Positions 17,238 through 26,084 are shown, counted from the stretch's first letter. The stretch: 64,000 bases of DNA from an uncultured Porphyromonadaceae bacterium (GCA_900541555.1 UQKE01000004.1:23646-87645); one strand, 5' to 3'. Notes: generated from the sequence alone by a model not told the origin. Numbers and translations: made by a program.

Positions 17238-18179
17238 ATGAAACGAGAATCTTTGTCGGCGAAATTGGGGAGCATCGCCGCGGTTGCCGGCGCGGACGGC
17301 TCGGCGGTGCAGCGCGTGTGGTACTTCGCATCGGGCTTGCCCGTGACGGAAAACGCCGCGGCGTCGGCGGTGAACAGCCGGCTTCACATCGGCAAGGAAT
17401 TCACGGCGTTCGACGGGTTGTGGTGGTACGACAACGACGCCCGGCAGTACGACCCCCTGACGATGCGCTTCACCACGCTCGACCCGCTCGCCGCCAACTA
17501 TCCCTCGCTCTCCCCCTACGCCTACTGCGCCAACAACCCCGTCAACTATATCGACCCCACGGGAGGGTGGAATGTCCGAGTAAGCGCATCTTCTGACCGC
17601 GGGAAGCATCCATATGCGACATTCACCGCTTATGACAGAAACGACAATATTATATTTTCAACTATTGTCAAAGTAAGAGGGGACGGCAGGATTCGATCTA
17701 AAACAAATCACGATACTCCCCAAGGCATATATAAAATTTTAGAATGGCGGGAGACGGGAAACGACCGATATTCTGCTGTAAAATATGGACCTAATGATTT
17801 GCTTGCATTGGATTACCAATCAGGCGAAGGAAAAGGAAGAAACTACATGCATGTGCATGGTGGGAGAGATCAAGGCCCTGAATTGACCGATACATGGGGA
17901 TGCCTTCGAATGGCAGACCAAGACATCAAAGAATTGAAACAAGTCGTTGATTTTGTAGAATCTTCCGACCCGAATGAATCCCCCGGATATTTGACAGTGA
18001 AGGACGACATACCCGCGCCTGTCTCTTTCAGCGATAGAGACGATATGAAATTTTCCATATTTCGGCATGTACGTCTGGACGAAGTTATTTGCATCGGTCA
18101 AAAATTGCCGATGCCGGAATCAAGGAGGCCATCCATTGTCGACATCGTAAAACCTGTTACAAATCCTTCCATAAAATAA
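17238..18179 (+). CDS. Orphan RHS tip fused to L,D-transpeptidase-like (YkuD) toxin domain
   Basis: The 313-residue protein has the end of an RHS core (residues 20-109, with ARQYDPLTMRFTTLDPLAA, YAYCANNPVNYIDPTG) and then a C-terminal domain (about 122-240) that fits YkuD L,D-transpeptidases: TPQGIYKI, then HVHGG with His207, then WGCLRM with Cys222 and ADQDIKEL. This is the plan of a polymorphic toxin. YkuD effectors such as Salmonella Tlde1 act on periplasmic peptidoglycan. The RHS barrel repeats and any secretion module are absent, so this is an orphan tip. DNA up to about 17570 is strikingly GC-rich, and the rest is of ordinary composition, marking the module junction at DPTG. No signal peptide is visible. 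A predicted lipoprotein gene follows 21 bases later as likely immunity. Confidence 0.8.
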   Translation: MKRESLSAKLGSIAAVAGADGSAVQRVWYFASGLPVTENAAASAVNSRLHIGKEFTAFDGLWWYDNDARQYDPLTMRFTTLDPLAANYPSLSPYAYCANNPVNYIDPTGGWNVRVSASSDRGKHPYATFTAYDRNDNIIFSTIVKVRGDGRIRSKTNHDTPQGIYKILEWRETGNDRYSAVKYGPNDLLALDYQSGEGKGRNYMHVHGGRDQGPELTDTWGCLRMADQDIKELKQVVDFVESSDPNESPGYLTVKDDIPAPVSFSDRDDMKFSIFRHVRLDEVICIGQKLPMPESRRPSIVDIVKPVTNPSIK

Positions 18180-18200
18180 TCAATCTTAACCGCAAAAGCA

Positions 18201-18893
18201 ATGAAAACCATACCAACCGTAATGATCATCTTGTTTGTTGCCATCTCATTTGCATGCACGCAACAAAAGCAGAGCGCGCCTTTGCAACAAACCCGCCATT
18301 CTCAACAAGAAAAGCGGCAACCTGCGACTGCCGATACCGCCCTTGCTGTCGACAGCACGCTCACAACCAAAGACTATATCTATTGCCTGCCGGATTCTTT
18401 CTATAGCAGATCTTACGAATCGCAAAAGTCTTCATACACCGAAAAATGGCGTTCCTTGCCGGAAGAAGAAATGAAGCGATTAAGTCTGCAAGACTCCCTT
18501 GCCATTGAATACATCATCCATAACACGGACACCGCATCTACCGCAAAATGGACAGAACTCGACTATCAAAACATTATTTTCCACCTAAAAGCGCCTTTTG
18601 GATTTGATGAATGTTTTGATGAAACACTTGCTTGGATATTGTACAACCATTTGGGCGACAACTACGAGCAATGGAATGAGTTCTTAGGCAAGTTATCCAT
18701 GCTTCCGGAAATGGAAAGTGCTTTCATTGTCAACAGAACTTGCTCGTTTGTCAAAAGGGAATATATCTATTCCAACTATATGGAGCCCGGCAAACAAAGA
18801 TACCCGACTCCGGAAGAATTTAAAAAAGAGATGAGCATCGTTTACAAATTGACGGGCATGAGATATTATTATCAGAACTACGGACTATATTAG
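18201..18893 (+). CDS. Lipoprotein, candidate immunity protein for the YkuD toxin
   Basis: The 230-residue protein has a signal peptide with a lipobox-like ISFAC (Cys19) and a Gln/Ser-rich linker, then a globular part (about 60-225) with no family I recognise. It starts 21 bases after the toxin-like gene. Immunity proteins to peptidoglycan-acting effectors must reach the periplasm, and a lipoprotein directly behind the toxin fits this. That role is inference from position and localisation. Base composition is lower in GC than the RHS part of the neighbour. Confidence 0.65.
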   Translation: MKTIPTVMIILFVAISFACTQQKQSAPLQQTRHSQQEKRQPATADTALAVDSTLTTKDYIYCLPDSFYSRSYESQKSSYTEKWRSLPEEEMKRLSLQDSLAIEYIIHNTDTASTAKWTELDYQNIIFHLKAPFGFDECFDETLAWILYNHLGDNYEQWNEFLGKLSMLPEMESAFIVNRTCSFVKREYIYSNYMEPGKQRYPTPEEFKKEMSIVYKLTGMRYYYQNYGLY

Positions 18894-18942
18894 ATTGGAC
18901 GATTTCTCAATCCAAAGAATTAATTCAAAAAGCAACAAATCC

Positions 18943-18961
18943 GCCAAAAATCAACGCTATG
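18943..18961 (+). repeat. 19-bp direct repeat of the toxin leader
   Basis: GCCAAAAATCAACGCTATG occurs exactly here and at 17222-17240, in each case ending with the start codon of the gene (RHS-YkuD gene and the gene at 18959). The next bases (ACGAG after two or three differences) also agree. It may mark a recombination point by which gene cassettes are exchanged behind a fixed leader. Confidence 0.75.
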
Positions 18962-19717
18962 CGACGAGTTATTATTTCCATATTGCTTTTAAGCATTGCT
19001 TTTGCCGGCGACTGTCAAAATAATTTTTGCGAGTACGCGAAATCATGCCGCGTTCTCACCGACAGCATCTTGGCAGAGCTGGGCATAAACGGCCGTCCGG
19101 CCATAATCACTTCATCAGGACACGCAACATCAACAAAAGCGAAAGAGTTTTCGATATATGTGAAAGAAGCAGACGGCTACTATAAATATTTCGCTTATGA
19201 ACAGGACGGGAAAATCACCATCTTGCCGACGCATACGATTAAGCCCGAAAGGTGGAAAACGATTGCGGCGTTGTTTGAAAAACGCCTGTCCAAGCCGGAA
19301 TTGGAGAAGAGGATAGAAACACTTGGGCTATCCAAAGCAGAAGCGGAATATCTCAACTTTCCCTTTTTCGCGCAGAGGGACTCTGTTCTGGATATAGCGT
19401 TCAACCCGTCGACATACAACCGCAAAAACAAACTGCTGTTGCAGCCGGAATATGAGAGGGTTTATGGCGCAAAAGAACCGCCAATGGGGATATATGGAGG
19501 AGAGGCGGCGGTCTATTTCGTCATGCTCGACGGCGCAGGCAACCGGTATGGCGAATTTTGCATATCGTTTATGTCCGCCGCCGCTTATCCTTTCGCGTAT
19601 GGCGACGATGTGCCGGGGCAATTGTCCGGAATAGCGGTATTTACCAATCTCATAGATGGGGCGACTTCAAATATCCGCCTCGAAGAGAAGCCGCTCAATA
19701 GGTTGCGACATAAATAA
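18959..19717 (+). CDS. Secreted protein of unknown function behind the toxin cassette
   Basis: The 252-residue protein begins with a signal peptide (MRRVIISILLLSIAFAGDCQ); the GDC could be a weak lipobox. The body has an Ala/Glu-rich helix region (KPELEKRIETLGLSKAEAEY) and a beta-rich end. I recognise no family. Its leader copies the leader of the RHS-YkuD gene, which suggests it occupies an equivalent cassette position, perhaps as immunity to a lost toxin. It is 65 bases after the candidate immunity lipoprotein. Confidence 0.6.
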   Translation: MRRVIISILLLSIAFAGDCQNNFCEYAKSCRVLTDSILAELGINGRPAIITSSGHATSTKAKEFSIYVKEADGYYKYFAYEQDGKITILPTHTIKPERWKTIAALFEKRLSKPELEKRIETLGLSKAEAEYLNFPFFAQRDSVLDIAFNPSTYNRKNKLLLQPEYERVYGAKEPPMGIYGGEAAVYFVMLDGAGNRYGEFCISFMSAAAYPFAYGDDVPGQLSGIAVFTNLIDGATSNIRLEEKPLNRLRHK

Positions 19718-19759
19718 ACCACTGCAAGCAAAAGACGAAACGCATCAAGCAATAAAGAA

Positions 19760-20001
19760 ATGGGCGTTATGGACAGCAAACGAAACATCTGGCACTTTTT
19801 CATCTTGTCACTCGCACTCATGCTGTTTGCGGGGCAATGGCAAGCCTACGGCGAGGGCAGGGCGACACGCGAGCATGTGTTTAATAAATTGGAATTCGCC
19901 AACGATAGTTCCCCAATGCAATAGTTCAGGTTTATCGACCTGTGGAAAAAGTATTTGAGGATGTTGCGCCTGAAAAAATGAAGAAACTAAATAAAAAATG
20001 A
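19760..20001 (+). pseudogene. Frameshifted small secreted-protein remnant
   Basis: An ATG at 19760 (or 19769) opens a frame with a convincing signal peptide (IWHFFILSLALMLFAGQWQAYG) that stops at a TAG at 19922-19924 after 54 residues. A second frame, open from 19909 to the TGA at 19999, encodes IVQVYRPVEKVFEDVAPEKM and a Lys-rich end. One base too many or too few in the CCCC at 19911-19914 would join them into a protein of about 80 residues. It may be the broken start of a larger secreted protein in the cassette array. The frameshift reading is inference. Confidence 0.4.
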
Positions 20002-20005
20002 AGCT

Positions 20006-20536
20006 ATGAAAAAATGTGTGATGCTTGCAGTTGTGGGCATATTCTGCGCGACCGGCCTCATTAGAGGCGACGAACACATGGTGCGCGTGGGATTGCCGGT
20101 TTATAAAATAACCAATTGCCAATTGGATTCGTTGCTTACCGTTTTCTTGGATGGCATGGATGAATTTACGAGGCATCCTGAGTCGAGGTTTGTCCGGCTT
20201 AACGTGCGGAAAGACGACGTGTATGAATATGGAATAGGTTTTAGTGCATCGGATGGGGAGCTACGCGTGGTGCGGGATATGGATGATATCCCCGACGGCG
20301 TCGTCGCTCGCAAAGGAGTAAATGTTTTCATTTTTGCATCTCAGGAGGGGCTGGCTACTTTTTTTGAGAAAACAAACATCAAAAAATGGCCCGACAATAT
20401 ACTGTATATTTCTCCCGACATTACAAATTTCGTAAAAGCTCAAACGAGTACGGAATATTGGTGGTATATGTATTATAAAAATGGCATTGTCAAAGTCGCC
20501 TCGAAAAGTTTGCAGTCTGAATTGATTTATGATTAA
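20006..20536 (+). CDS. Secreted protein, paralogue of its neighbour at 20547
   Basis: The 176-residue protein has a signal peptide (1-21) and then VGLPVYKITNCQLDSLLTVFLD, which matches LPVYEITHARLDSLLSKYLQ of the next gene. Both then have a beta-rich middle and a short YYKNG or YWRGT segment near the end followed by a Lys-rich strand. The two genes are 10 bases apart and clearly arose by duplication. I know no family for them. Position in the array behind the RHS toxin makes an immunity role possible but unproven. Confidence 0.65.
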   Translation: MKKCVMLAVVGIFCATGLIRGDEHMVRVGLPVYKITNCQLDSLLTVFLDGMDEFTRHPESRFVRLNVRKDDVYEYGIGFSASDGELRVVRDMDDIPDGVVARKGVNVFIFASQEGLATFFEKTNIKKWPDNILYISPDITNFVKAQTSTEYWWYMYYKNGIVKVASKSLQSELIYD

Positions 20537-20546
20537 ATAGATAGAT

Positions 20547-21095
20547 ATGAAGCGTTTATTTTCAATATTGTTATTCGCATCGTTGCTATTCGGCGTGCCG
20601 GTTTTGTCGCAAATCCGTCAGCCGGAGCCGTTGAATCTGCCGGTTTATGAAATTACGCATGCCCGTTTGGATTCTTTGCTTTCAAAATATTTGCAAGAAG
20701 CGACTGAATATACATTGACCCCGCAAAAAGAGCCCTTCTTCATGGCTTTGGATGATTGGGTTTTCCCTGAAGATGGCATTTGCACGTTTATATTTGATGC
20801 AGGCAGCGATGACATGTTTTTCAAAGACCGGCAGCCTGTCGGCATAGTCGAACATGACGGGTATGATGTTTTATTATACGTGTGGGACGGGATTCCCGGA
20901 ATTTCCGGCTTGGTCCGGCAAACCGACGCCACGAAAACGACCGACATCTATTATCGCGGAAAGGCCATTTTCGAGAAGCGTGAAAGCTACGACGATCCTC
21001 TTTATTATTGGAGGGGAACAGTGATGAAGGACGGCAGTGTCATGATAATAGAAACACATTTGCAGACGAAGCGAATTTTCGAGGAAAGTTGGTGA
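20547..21095 (+). CDS. Secreted protein, paralogue of 20006
   Basis: The 182-residue protein has a signal peptide (1-21, ending VLSQ) and the shared LPVYEITHARLDSLLSKYLQ block, then a distinctive DDWVFPEDGICTFIFDAGSDD middle. The C-terminal YYWRGTVMKDGSVMIIETHL parallels YYKNGIVKVASKSLQ of its neighbour. Tandem paralogues behind a polymorphic toxin tip often represent immunity variants; here this is only inference. Function unknown. Confidence 0.65.
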   Translation: MKRLFSILLFASLLFGVPVLSQIRQPEPLNLPVYEITHARLDSLLSKYLQEATEYTLTPQKEPFFMALDDWVFPEDGICTFIFDAGSDDMFFKDRQPVGIVEHDGYDVLLYVWDGIPGISGLVRQTDATKTTDIYYRGKAIFEKRESYDDPLYYWRGTVMKDGSVMIIETHLQTKRIFEESW

Positions 21096-21174
21096 ATTTC
21101 GTTGTGCCGCGGCAAATGCCGGTTTCCGAATATGTGAATCAAATAAATGTAGAACAAATCAATATATCCAATCG

Positions 21175-21678
21175 ATGAAAACAGTTTTGATTGTTGCCAT
21201 GAGCGCAGCTCTTGCGGCTTGTTCCGGAAATGGCACGCAGGCAGGCGGTGGTGCCGGCGCTGATTCTGCTGTCGCAGAAGTGAAGACAATTGCAGACGTT
21301 CCGGCGGCGCAAGGGAGAACGGATTCCGAAGAAGCGGCCGTTGACGATGTGGAAAATTTCGCAACGTTCTTTGACAAGTTCAAATCGGATTCCGCGTTTC
21401 AGAAAGAGCGAATGAAATTTCCGCTGAAAGTGATTCGCACAGAATATCCTGAATATCCCGCGCTTAGGCCTGCTTATGAAGTGACAACCATATCGCGCGA
21501 TAAGATGGGATATTTGCATTTCCTTGATGATGGCATATTCCAATATGCCGAATGCCGCGTTGGCGAAGACGAGGAGTTGGTGACAGTGTCTTTGGACTCC
21601 GACATGCTTGCTTCATATCTTTTCCGCGCATACGAAGGGAAATGGTATTTGGCGGTGAAATCGGACGAAAGCATGTAG
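21175..21678 (+). CDS. DUF4348-like lipoprotein
   Basis: The 167-residue protein has a lipoprotein signal (LAAC, Cys16), a Gly/Ala-rich linker and a domain beginning FATFFDKFKSDSAFQKERMKFPL, the pattern of DUF4348 lipoproteins of Bacteroidales. The C-terminal part ends in a two-strand YLFRAYEGKWYLAV motif. Function unknown; the family is usually a stand-alone outer-membrane or periplasmic lipoprotein. It is the last gene of the array before ansA and lies 79 bases after its neighbour. Confidence 0.7.
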   Translation: MKTVLIVAMSAALAACSGNGTQAGGGAGADSAVAEVKTIADVPAAQGRTDSEEAAVDDVENFATFFDKFKSDSAFQKERMKFPLKVIRTEYPEYPALRPAYEVTTISRDKMGYLHFLDDGIFQYAECRVGEDEELVTVSLDSDMLASYLFRAYEGKWYLAVKSDESM

Positions 21679-21766
21679 CGTCATAGTTTATGCTTTGAGG
21701 GAAGGAGGCAAGAATGCTTGTCTGCGTGTTTCGGCAATAAGTGTTAGGCAATCCAAATAAATTCGT

Positions 21767-21774
21767 TACTTTTG
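21767..21774 (+). promoter_or_regulatory. -7 box of ansA
   Basis: TACTTTTG fits TAnnTTTG and lies 55 bases before the ansA start codon. No certain -33 element was identified. Confidence 0.5.
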
Positions 21775-21829
21775 CAGAAAGAACGCCCTCAAAAGAGAAT
21801 CGACGGCAATAAAATTTGAAATCTGCATC

Positions 21830-22864
21830 ATGGCGAAGCCCAAAATATTGATCATTTACACGGGGGGAACAATCGGAATGATTGAGAATCCCGAAACAAA
21901 ATCGTTGCAACCGTTCGATTTTTCGCATCTGATAGACAATGTGCCGAAAATCAAGAAATTGAATTTCGACATTGACAATATCCAATTTCATCCGCCGCTC
22001 GATTCCTCCAATATCAATCCGTCGCATTGGGACGAAATCGCATCGAGCATCGCAGACAATTACGAGCGTTACGACGGTTTTGTGGTGCTGCACGGGACGG
22101 ACACGATGGCTTATACGGCATCGGCTCTCAGTTTCATGTTGGAAAATTTGAGGAAGCCGGTCATTATCACCGGCTCGCAATTGCCTATCGGGGAAGTGCG
22201 CACCGACGGCGAGGAAAATTTGATCACGGCCATCCAGATTGCCGCAGCCCGGGCTGCCGACGGACAACCGATGGTGCAAGAAGTGGCAATCCTTTTCGAA
22301 GATTATCTTTGGCGCGGCAATCGCAGCACGAAGATGAGTGCCGACTACTTCAATGCTTTCAAGAGCAACAACTATCCGTATCTTGCAAAAATCGGGTTGG
22401 GCATCCATTTCAGGGAAGAAATGTTGTGGCGCGAAGCGCCGTCCGACGAGCCTTTGCGGGTGCAAACGAAGATGGATTGCAACGTGATGTTCATCCACCT
22501 TTTCCCCGGAATCACAGAACGCACGTTGCGGCATTTGCTCGACACGCCGGGCATCAAAGGGATTGTGTTGAAAACATACGGGGCGGGCAATGCATTGACC
22601 GACAAGTGGTTTGTTGACCTCATTCGCGAAACGATAGAACGCGGCGTTGTCATGCTCAATGTGTCGCAATGCGTCAATGGCGGCGTGCATAGCGAGCGCT
22701 ACATGACGGGCAACGCGCTTTCGGCCACCGGCATCGTGAGCGGCGACGACATGACATCCGAGGCTGCCATTACGAAACTGATGTATCTTTTCGGTGCCGG
22801 ATTGTCGCCCGAAGAAGTGAAATCGGCGTTGCGGCGTTCGCTTAGGGGCGAAATCTCAATCTGA
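21830..22864 (+). CDS. ansA: Type I L-asparaginase
   Basis: The 344-residue protein carries both asparaginase signatures: YTGGTIGMIEN (residues 9-19, first catalytic Thr) and VVLHGTDTMAYTASALSFM (second catalytic Thr with Asp). It has no signal peptide, so it is the cytoplasmic type I enzyme that hydrolyses L-asparagine to aspartate and ammonia. Length and C-terminal domain (GIVLKTYGAGNAL) are typical. It is monocistronic, with its own -7 box. Confidence 0.95.
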   Translation: MAKPKILIIYTGGTIGMIENPETKSLQPFDFSHLIDNVPKIKKLNFDIDNIQFHPPLDSSNINPSHWDEIASSIADNYERYDGFVVLHGTDTMAYTASALSFMLENLRKPVIITGSQLPIGEVRTDGEENLITAIQIAAARAADGQPMVQEVAILFEDYLWRGNRSTKMSADYFNAFKSNNYPYLAKIGLGIHFREEMLWREAPSDEPLRVQTKMDCNVMFIHLFPGITERTLRHLLDTPGIKGIVLKTYGAGNALTDKWFVDLIRETIERGVVMLNVSQCVNGGVHSERYMTGNALSATGIVSGDDMTSEAAITKLMYLFGAGLSPEEVKSALRRSLRGEISI

Positions 22865-23012
22865 CGGAAAAAACGTTTGCCGGAGAAAACATAACGGCGG
22901 CTGCGGTTGTTGTATCCACGAGCGTTGAGCCTTTCAAAATCGGAAGATTCCGGCTTCGACAGGCAAGAATAATTTAAAGATATTAAAATACGGAAAAATT
23001 TCTACAATGATA

Positions 23013-23042
23013 TTGCAGTATGGGAAAAAAGTAGTAATTTTG
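23013..23042 (+). promoter_or_regulatory. Promoter of pckA
   Basis: TTG at 23013-23015, a 19-bp spacer and TAATTTTG at 23035-23042 match the Bacteroidota consensus exactly. The leader is about 45 bases. The preceding 150 bases from the ansA stop hold nothing else I can see. Confidence 0.75.
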
Positions 23043-23095
23043 CATCGGTTTTCAAAGAGGTAAAAACATTTTATTATACTATAAATCAATCAACA

Positions 23096-24703
23096 ATGAG
23101 CAAACTTGATTTAACAAAGTACGGTATCACAGGAACCGTTGAAATTTTGCACAATCCTTCCTATGAAGTATTGTTTGCTGAAGAGACTAAGCCGACTCTT
23201 GAAGGTTATGAAAAAGGTCAGGTGACTGAACTTGGCGCTGTCAATGTGATGACGGGTGTCTACACCGGACGTTCTCCCAAAGACAAATTTTTCGTAATGA
23301 ACGAAGCCAGCAAAGATACTGTTTGGTGGACTTCCGACGAATACAAAAACGATAACAAGCCTTGCTCCGAAGAAGCATGGGCCGATTTGAAAGCAAAGGC
23401 TGTAAAACAATTGTCGAACAAACGTTTGTTTGTTGTCGATACGTTCTGCGGCGCGAACCCTGCAACGCGTTTGAAAGTGCGCTTCATCATGGAAGTGGCA
23501 TGGCAAGCACATTTCGTAACGAACATGTTCATCCGTCCGACGGCAGAAGAACTCGAAAACTACGGCGAGCCTGATTTCGTATCGTTCAATGCAGCCAAAG
23601 CAAAAGTTGAAAACTACAAAGAACTTGGATTGAATTCCGAGACAGCTACCGTGTTCAACTTGAAGACGAACGAACAAGTGATCCTCAACACATGGTATGG
23701 CGGCGAAATGAAGAAAGGTATCTTCTCGATTATGAACTACCTGAATCCGTTGCGCGGCATCGCTTCGATGCACTGCTCTGCCAACACCAACAAGGAAGGC
23801 ACAGACACGGCTATCTTCTTCGGCTTGTCCGGTACGGGAAAAACAACGCTTTCCACCGACCCGAAACGGTTGCTTATCGGCGACGACGAACACGGCTGGG
23901 ACGATGAGGGCGTGTTCAACTACGAAGGCGGTTGCTATGCAAAGGTGATCAACCTCGACAAAGAAAGCGAGCCGGATATCTACAACGCAATCAAGCGCGA
24001 CGCGCTTCTTGAAAACGTTACGGTCGACGCCAATGGCAAAATCGATTTCGCCGACAAGAGCGTTACGGAAAACACGCGCGTTTCCTATCCGATCTACCAT
24101 ATCAACAATATCGTTAAGCCGGTATCGAAAGGCCCGCATGCTCATCAAGTGATCTTCCTTTCGGCAGATGCGTTTGGCGTGCTTCCTCCGGTTTCGATTC
24201 TTACTCCGGAACAAACGAAATACTACTTCCTTTCCGGATTTACGGCTAAATTGGCAGGAACGGAACGTGGCATCACAGAGCCGACTCCGACGTTCTCTGC
24301 ATGCTTTGGAGCTGCTTTCTTGAGCTTGCATCCGACAAAATATGCGGAAGAACTCGTGAAGAGAATGGAAAAAGTCGGTGCAAAGGCATATTTGGTCAAC
24401 ACCGGTTGGAACGGAACGGGCAAACGTATTTCGATTCGCGACACGCGTGGCATCATCGATGCTATTCTCGACGGATCGATCGACAAAGCTCCGACAAAAA
24501 CAATTCCGTACTTCGACTTCGTTGTGCCGACAGAATTGCCGGGCGTAGATCCTAACATCCTTGATCCGCGCGACACGTATGCCGATGCAAAAGTTTGGGA
24601 CGAAAAAGCGAAAGATCTTGCAGGACGTTTCATCAAGAACTTCGCGAAATTCGAAGGCAATGCCGCAGGAAAAGCTCTTGTGGCTGCCGGACCGAAACTT
24701 TAA
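23096..24703 (+). CDS. pckA: Phosphoenolpyruvate carboxykinase (ATP)
   Basis: The 535-residue protein has the PEPCK signatures: [11 protein letters not shown] near residue 57, the P-loop [13 protein letters not shown] at about 240-252, and the metal-binding [13 protein letters not shown]. It interconverts oxaloacetate and phosphoenolpyruvate using ATP/ADP; in anaerobic Bacteroidales it mostly fixes CO2 on PEP on the way to succinate. Codon use is strongly biased, as expected for a highly expressed gene, and this bias creates a long empty antisense frame. It has a consensus promoter and a strong terminator. Confidence 0.97.
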   Translation: MSKLDLTKYGITGTVEILHNPSYEVLFAEETKPTLEGYEKGQVTELGAVNVMTGVYTGRSPKDKFFVMNEASKDTVWWTSDEYKNDNKPCSEEAWADLKAKAVKQLSNKRLFVVDTFCGANPATRLKVRFIMEVAWQAHFVTNMFIRPTAEELENYGEPDFVSFNAAKAKVENYKELGLNSETATVFNLKTNEQVILNTWYGGEMKKGIFSIMNYLNPLRGIASMHCSANTNKEGTDTAIFFGLSGTGKTTLSTDPKRLLIGDDEHGWDDEGVFNYEGGCYAKVINLDKESEPDIYNAIKRDALLENVTVDANGKIDFADKSVTENTRVSYPIYHINNIVKPVSKGPHAHQVIFLSADAFGVLPPVSILTPEQTKYYFLSGFTAKLAGTERGITEPTPTFSACFGAAFLSLHPTKYAEELVKRMEKVGAKAYLVNTGWNGTGKRISIRDTRGIIDAILDGSIDKAPTKTIPYFDFVVPTELPGVDPNILDPRDTYADAKVWDEKAKDLAGRFIKNFAKFEGNAAGKALVAAGPKL

Positions 24704-24747
24704 TCGGACGAAAAAAGTAAGAGTATCATAGTAAATACAGTTGGGAG

Positions 24748-24784
24748 AAGGCTTCACAAGCAATGCCGCTTGTGGAGCCTTTTC
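24748..24784 (+). terminator. Rho-independent terminator of pckA
   Basis: A 14-bp stem (24748-24761 with 24768-24781, one mismatch) and a 6-base loop run into TTTT, 45 bases after the pckA stop. Confidence 0.85.
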
Positions 24785-24788
24785 TGTA

Positions 24789-24817
24789 TTGTCTCGTTCA
24801 AAATTTCATTATCTTTG
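24789..24817 (+). promoter_or_regulatory. Promoter of the SGNH hydrolase operon
   Basis: TTG at 24789-24791 and TATCTTTG at 24810-24817 with an 18-bp spacer fit the Bacteroidota promoter pattern, about 47 bases before the start codon. Confidence 0.6.
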
Positions 24818-24864
24818 TATGCTATTCCATTTATGCAAAGGGTGTTGTTCCCTTTAAATAAAAA

Positions 24865-25467
24865 ATGACCTTGGCGATGAGGCAGAATTTATTTCATAAG
24901 ATTTTGACGAAAGCTTTAATGTGCTTGTCATTGGTGTTGTGTGCTTGCGGGGAATCCGACAAGCCGCCGCTCGTATTTATTGGCGACTCCCAAATTGCGA
25001 GGTGGGATGTCGAAAGTTATTTTCCCATGGCAGAGACTCGCAACCACGGACTGAGCGGGAGCGGCGTGCAATGGTTGGAAGAAAACGCCAATATTGCTGC
25101 GGGCGAACCGATTGTCATCCTTTCGGGAACAAACGACTTGGCTCACATGCAAGAAGATGAATTAGATGCGTATATCGACCGTTATCTGAACGCAGTGTGC
25201 AGCTTGGGAGAGGGACGGCTAATCATCATATCCGTTTTGCCGAGAAGTACGGAACTTGACCCTTCGGGCAAGACTAATGCTTTGGTTTCGGAATTTAACG
25301 CAAAGATAAAAGAAAGAGTGCAAGAAATCGAGCGGGTATCGTATTGCGATGTTTTTGATGATTTCGCGACCGATGGCCGTCTAAACATGAACTTTTCTTT
25401 TGATGGGCTTCATCCGAATCAATATGGTTATGAAATTCTGGCGGAAAAAGTGAAAGAATTATTATGA
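24865..25467 (+). CDS. SGNH/GDSL-family hydrolase lipoprotein
   Basis: The 200-residue protein has a lipoprotein-like signal (LSLVLCACGES) and the blocks of an SGNH hydrolase: FIGDSQIARW (Ser nucleophile), GLSGSGVQW, VILSGTNDLAH, and FDGLHPNQYGY with the catalytic Asp and His. The family includes acyl and acetyl esterases acting on lipids or glycans; localisation would be periplasmic or outer membrane. Starts at 24865 and 24877 are both possible. Its stop overlaps the next gene as ATGA. Confidence 0.88.
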   Translation: MTLAMRQNLFHKILTKALMCLSLVLCACGESDKPPLVFIGDSQIARWDVESYFPMAETRNHGLSGSGVQWLEENANIAAGEPIVILSGTNDLAHMQEDELDAYIDRYLNAVCSLGEGRLIIISVLPRSTELDPSGKTNALVSEFNAKIKERVQEIERVSYCDVFDDFATDGRLNMNFSFDGLHPNQYGYEILAEKVKELL

Positions 25468-26075
25468 GAAAAGTGTTCATATTGCTGGTTGCGGCATTGG
25501 CGAGCCAAACCGTTTGTTCTCAAATCTATGTAGGGTTGAGGGATACGAAATATGCCTATGCCGGCTATCAGTGGGATTCGAATTGGCATGTGCAGCTTAA
25601 TCATAGTGTTTTTATCGAGCATCTTAAACATCAATATGTCAGTGGGCAGGGTGGATACGAGTGGCAAGGGAACGGCTTCGAGTTGCAAGGCGATGTTTAT
25701 TTCGGGACGACGTATTGTGGCAGTTTCTACGACTTTGGTATCAATGTTGGCGGACTTTATGGTCCAGTGAAATGGTTGGGCCTTCGGGCAAAGTTAAATG
25801 CGCGATATGATTCGGGATTCAAATACAAAACGTGTTACTTGTTAGGGGCTGATTTCAATGTCACCAACCAGTTCTCACTATTGGCACAATACACCACCAT
25901 TCCTGAATACAGGATGTCGGAACGGCGAGTTAAAGCCGGATTGCGCTTCAAGGTGAAGAACTTGCAAGTTTGCCCGATGTTGTCGATTCCGGTAGAAGGA
26001 GATGCAAGCACCGTGAGGGTATTGATAGGGTTTAGATACGATTTCATGCTCGGTGCAAGAAAAGGCGGTGAATAG
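25464..26075 (+). CDS. Small outer-membrane beta-barrel-like protein
   Basis: The 203-residue protein has a signal peptide (1-19, ending VCSQ) and a body of alternating amphipathic strands rich in Tyr and Gly (WHVQLNHSVFIEHL, GFELQGDVYFGTTYCGSFYDFG, FSLLAQYTTIPEYRM, VRVLIGFRYDFML), which suggests an eight-stranded outer-membrane barrel. The end RYDFML is less typical than a final Phe. It is coupled by a 4-base overlap to the SGNH hydrolase and may localise or assist it. No named family recognised. Confidence 0.65.
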   Translation: MRKVFILLVAALASQTVCSQIYVGLRDTKYAYAGYQWDSNWHVQLNHSVFIEHLKHQYVSGQGGYEWQGNGFELQGDVYFGTTYCGSFYDFGINVGGLYGPVKWLGLRAKLNARYDSGFKYKTCYLLGADFNVTNQFSLLAQYTTIPEYRMSERRVKAGLRFKVKNLQVCPMLSIPVEGDASTVRVLIGFRYDFMLGARKGGE

Positions 26076-26084
26076 ACTTGGTGG

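Noticed and set aside
23111-24763. A 550-codon open frame antisense to pckA
   Set aside because: It spans almost all of pckA and results from the strong codon bias of that gene. The product is Cys- and Phe-rich with no domain.
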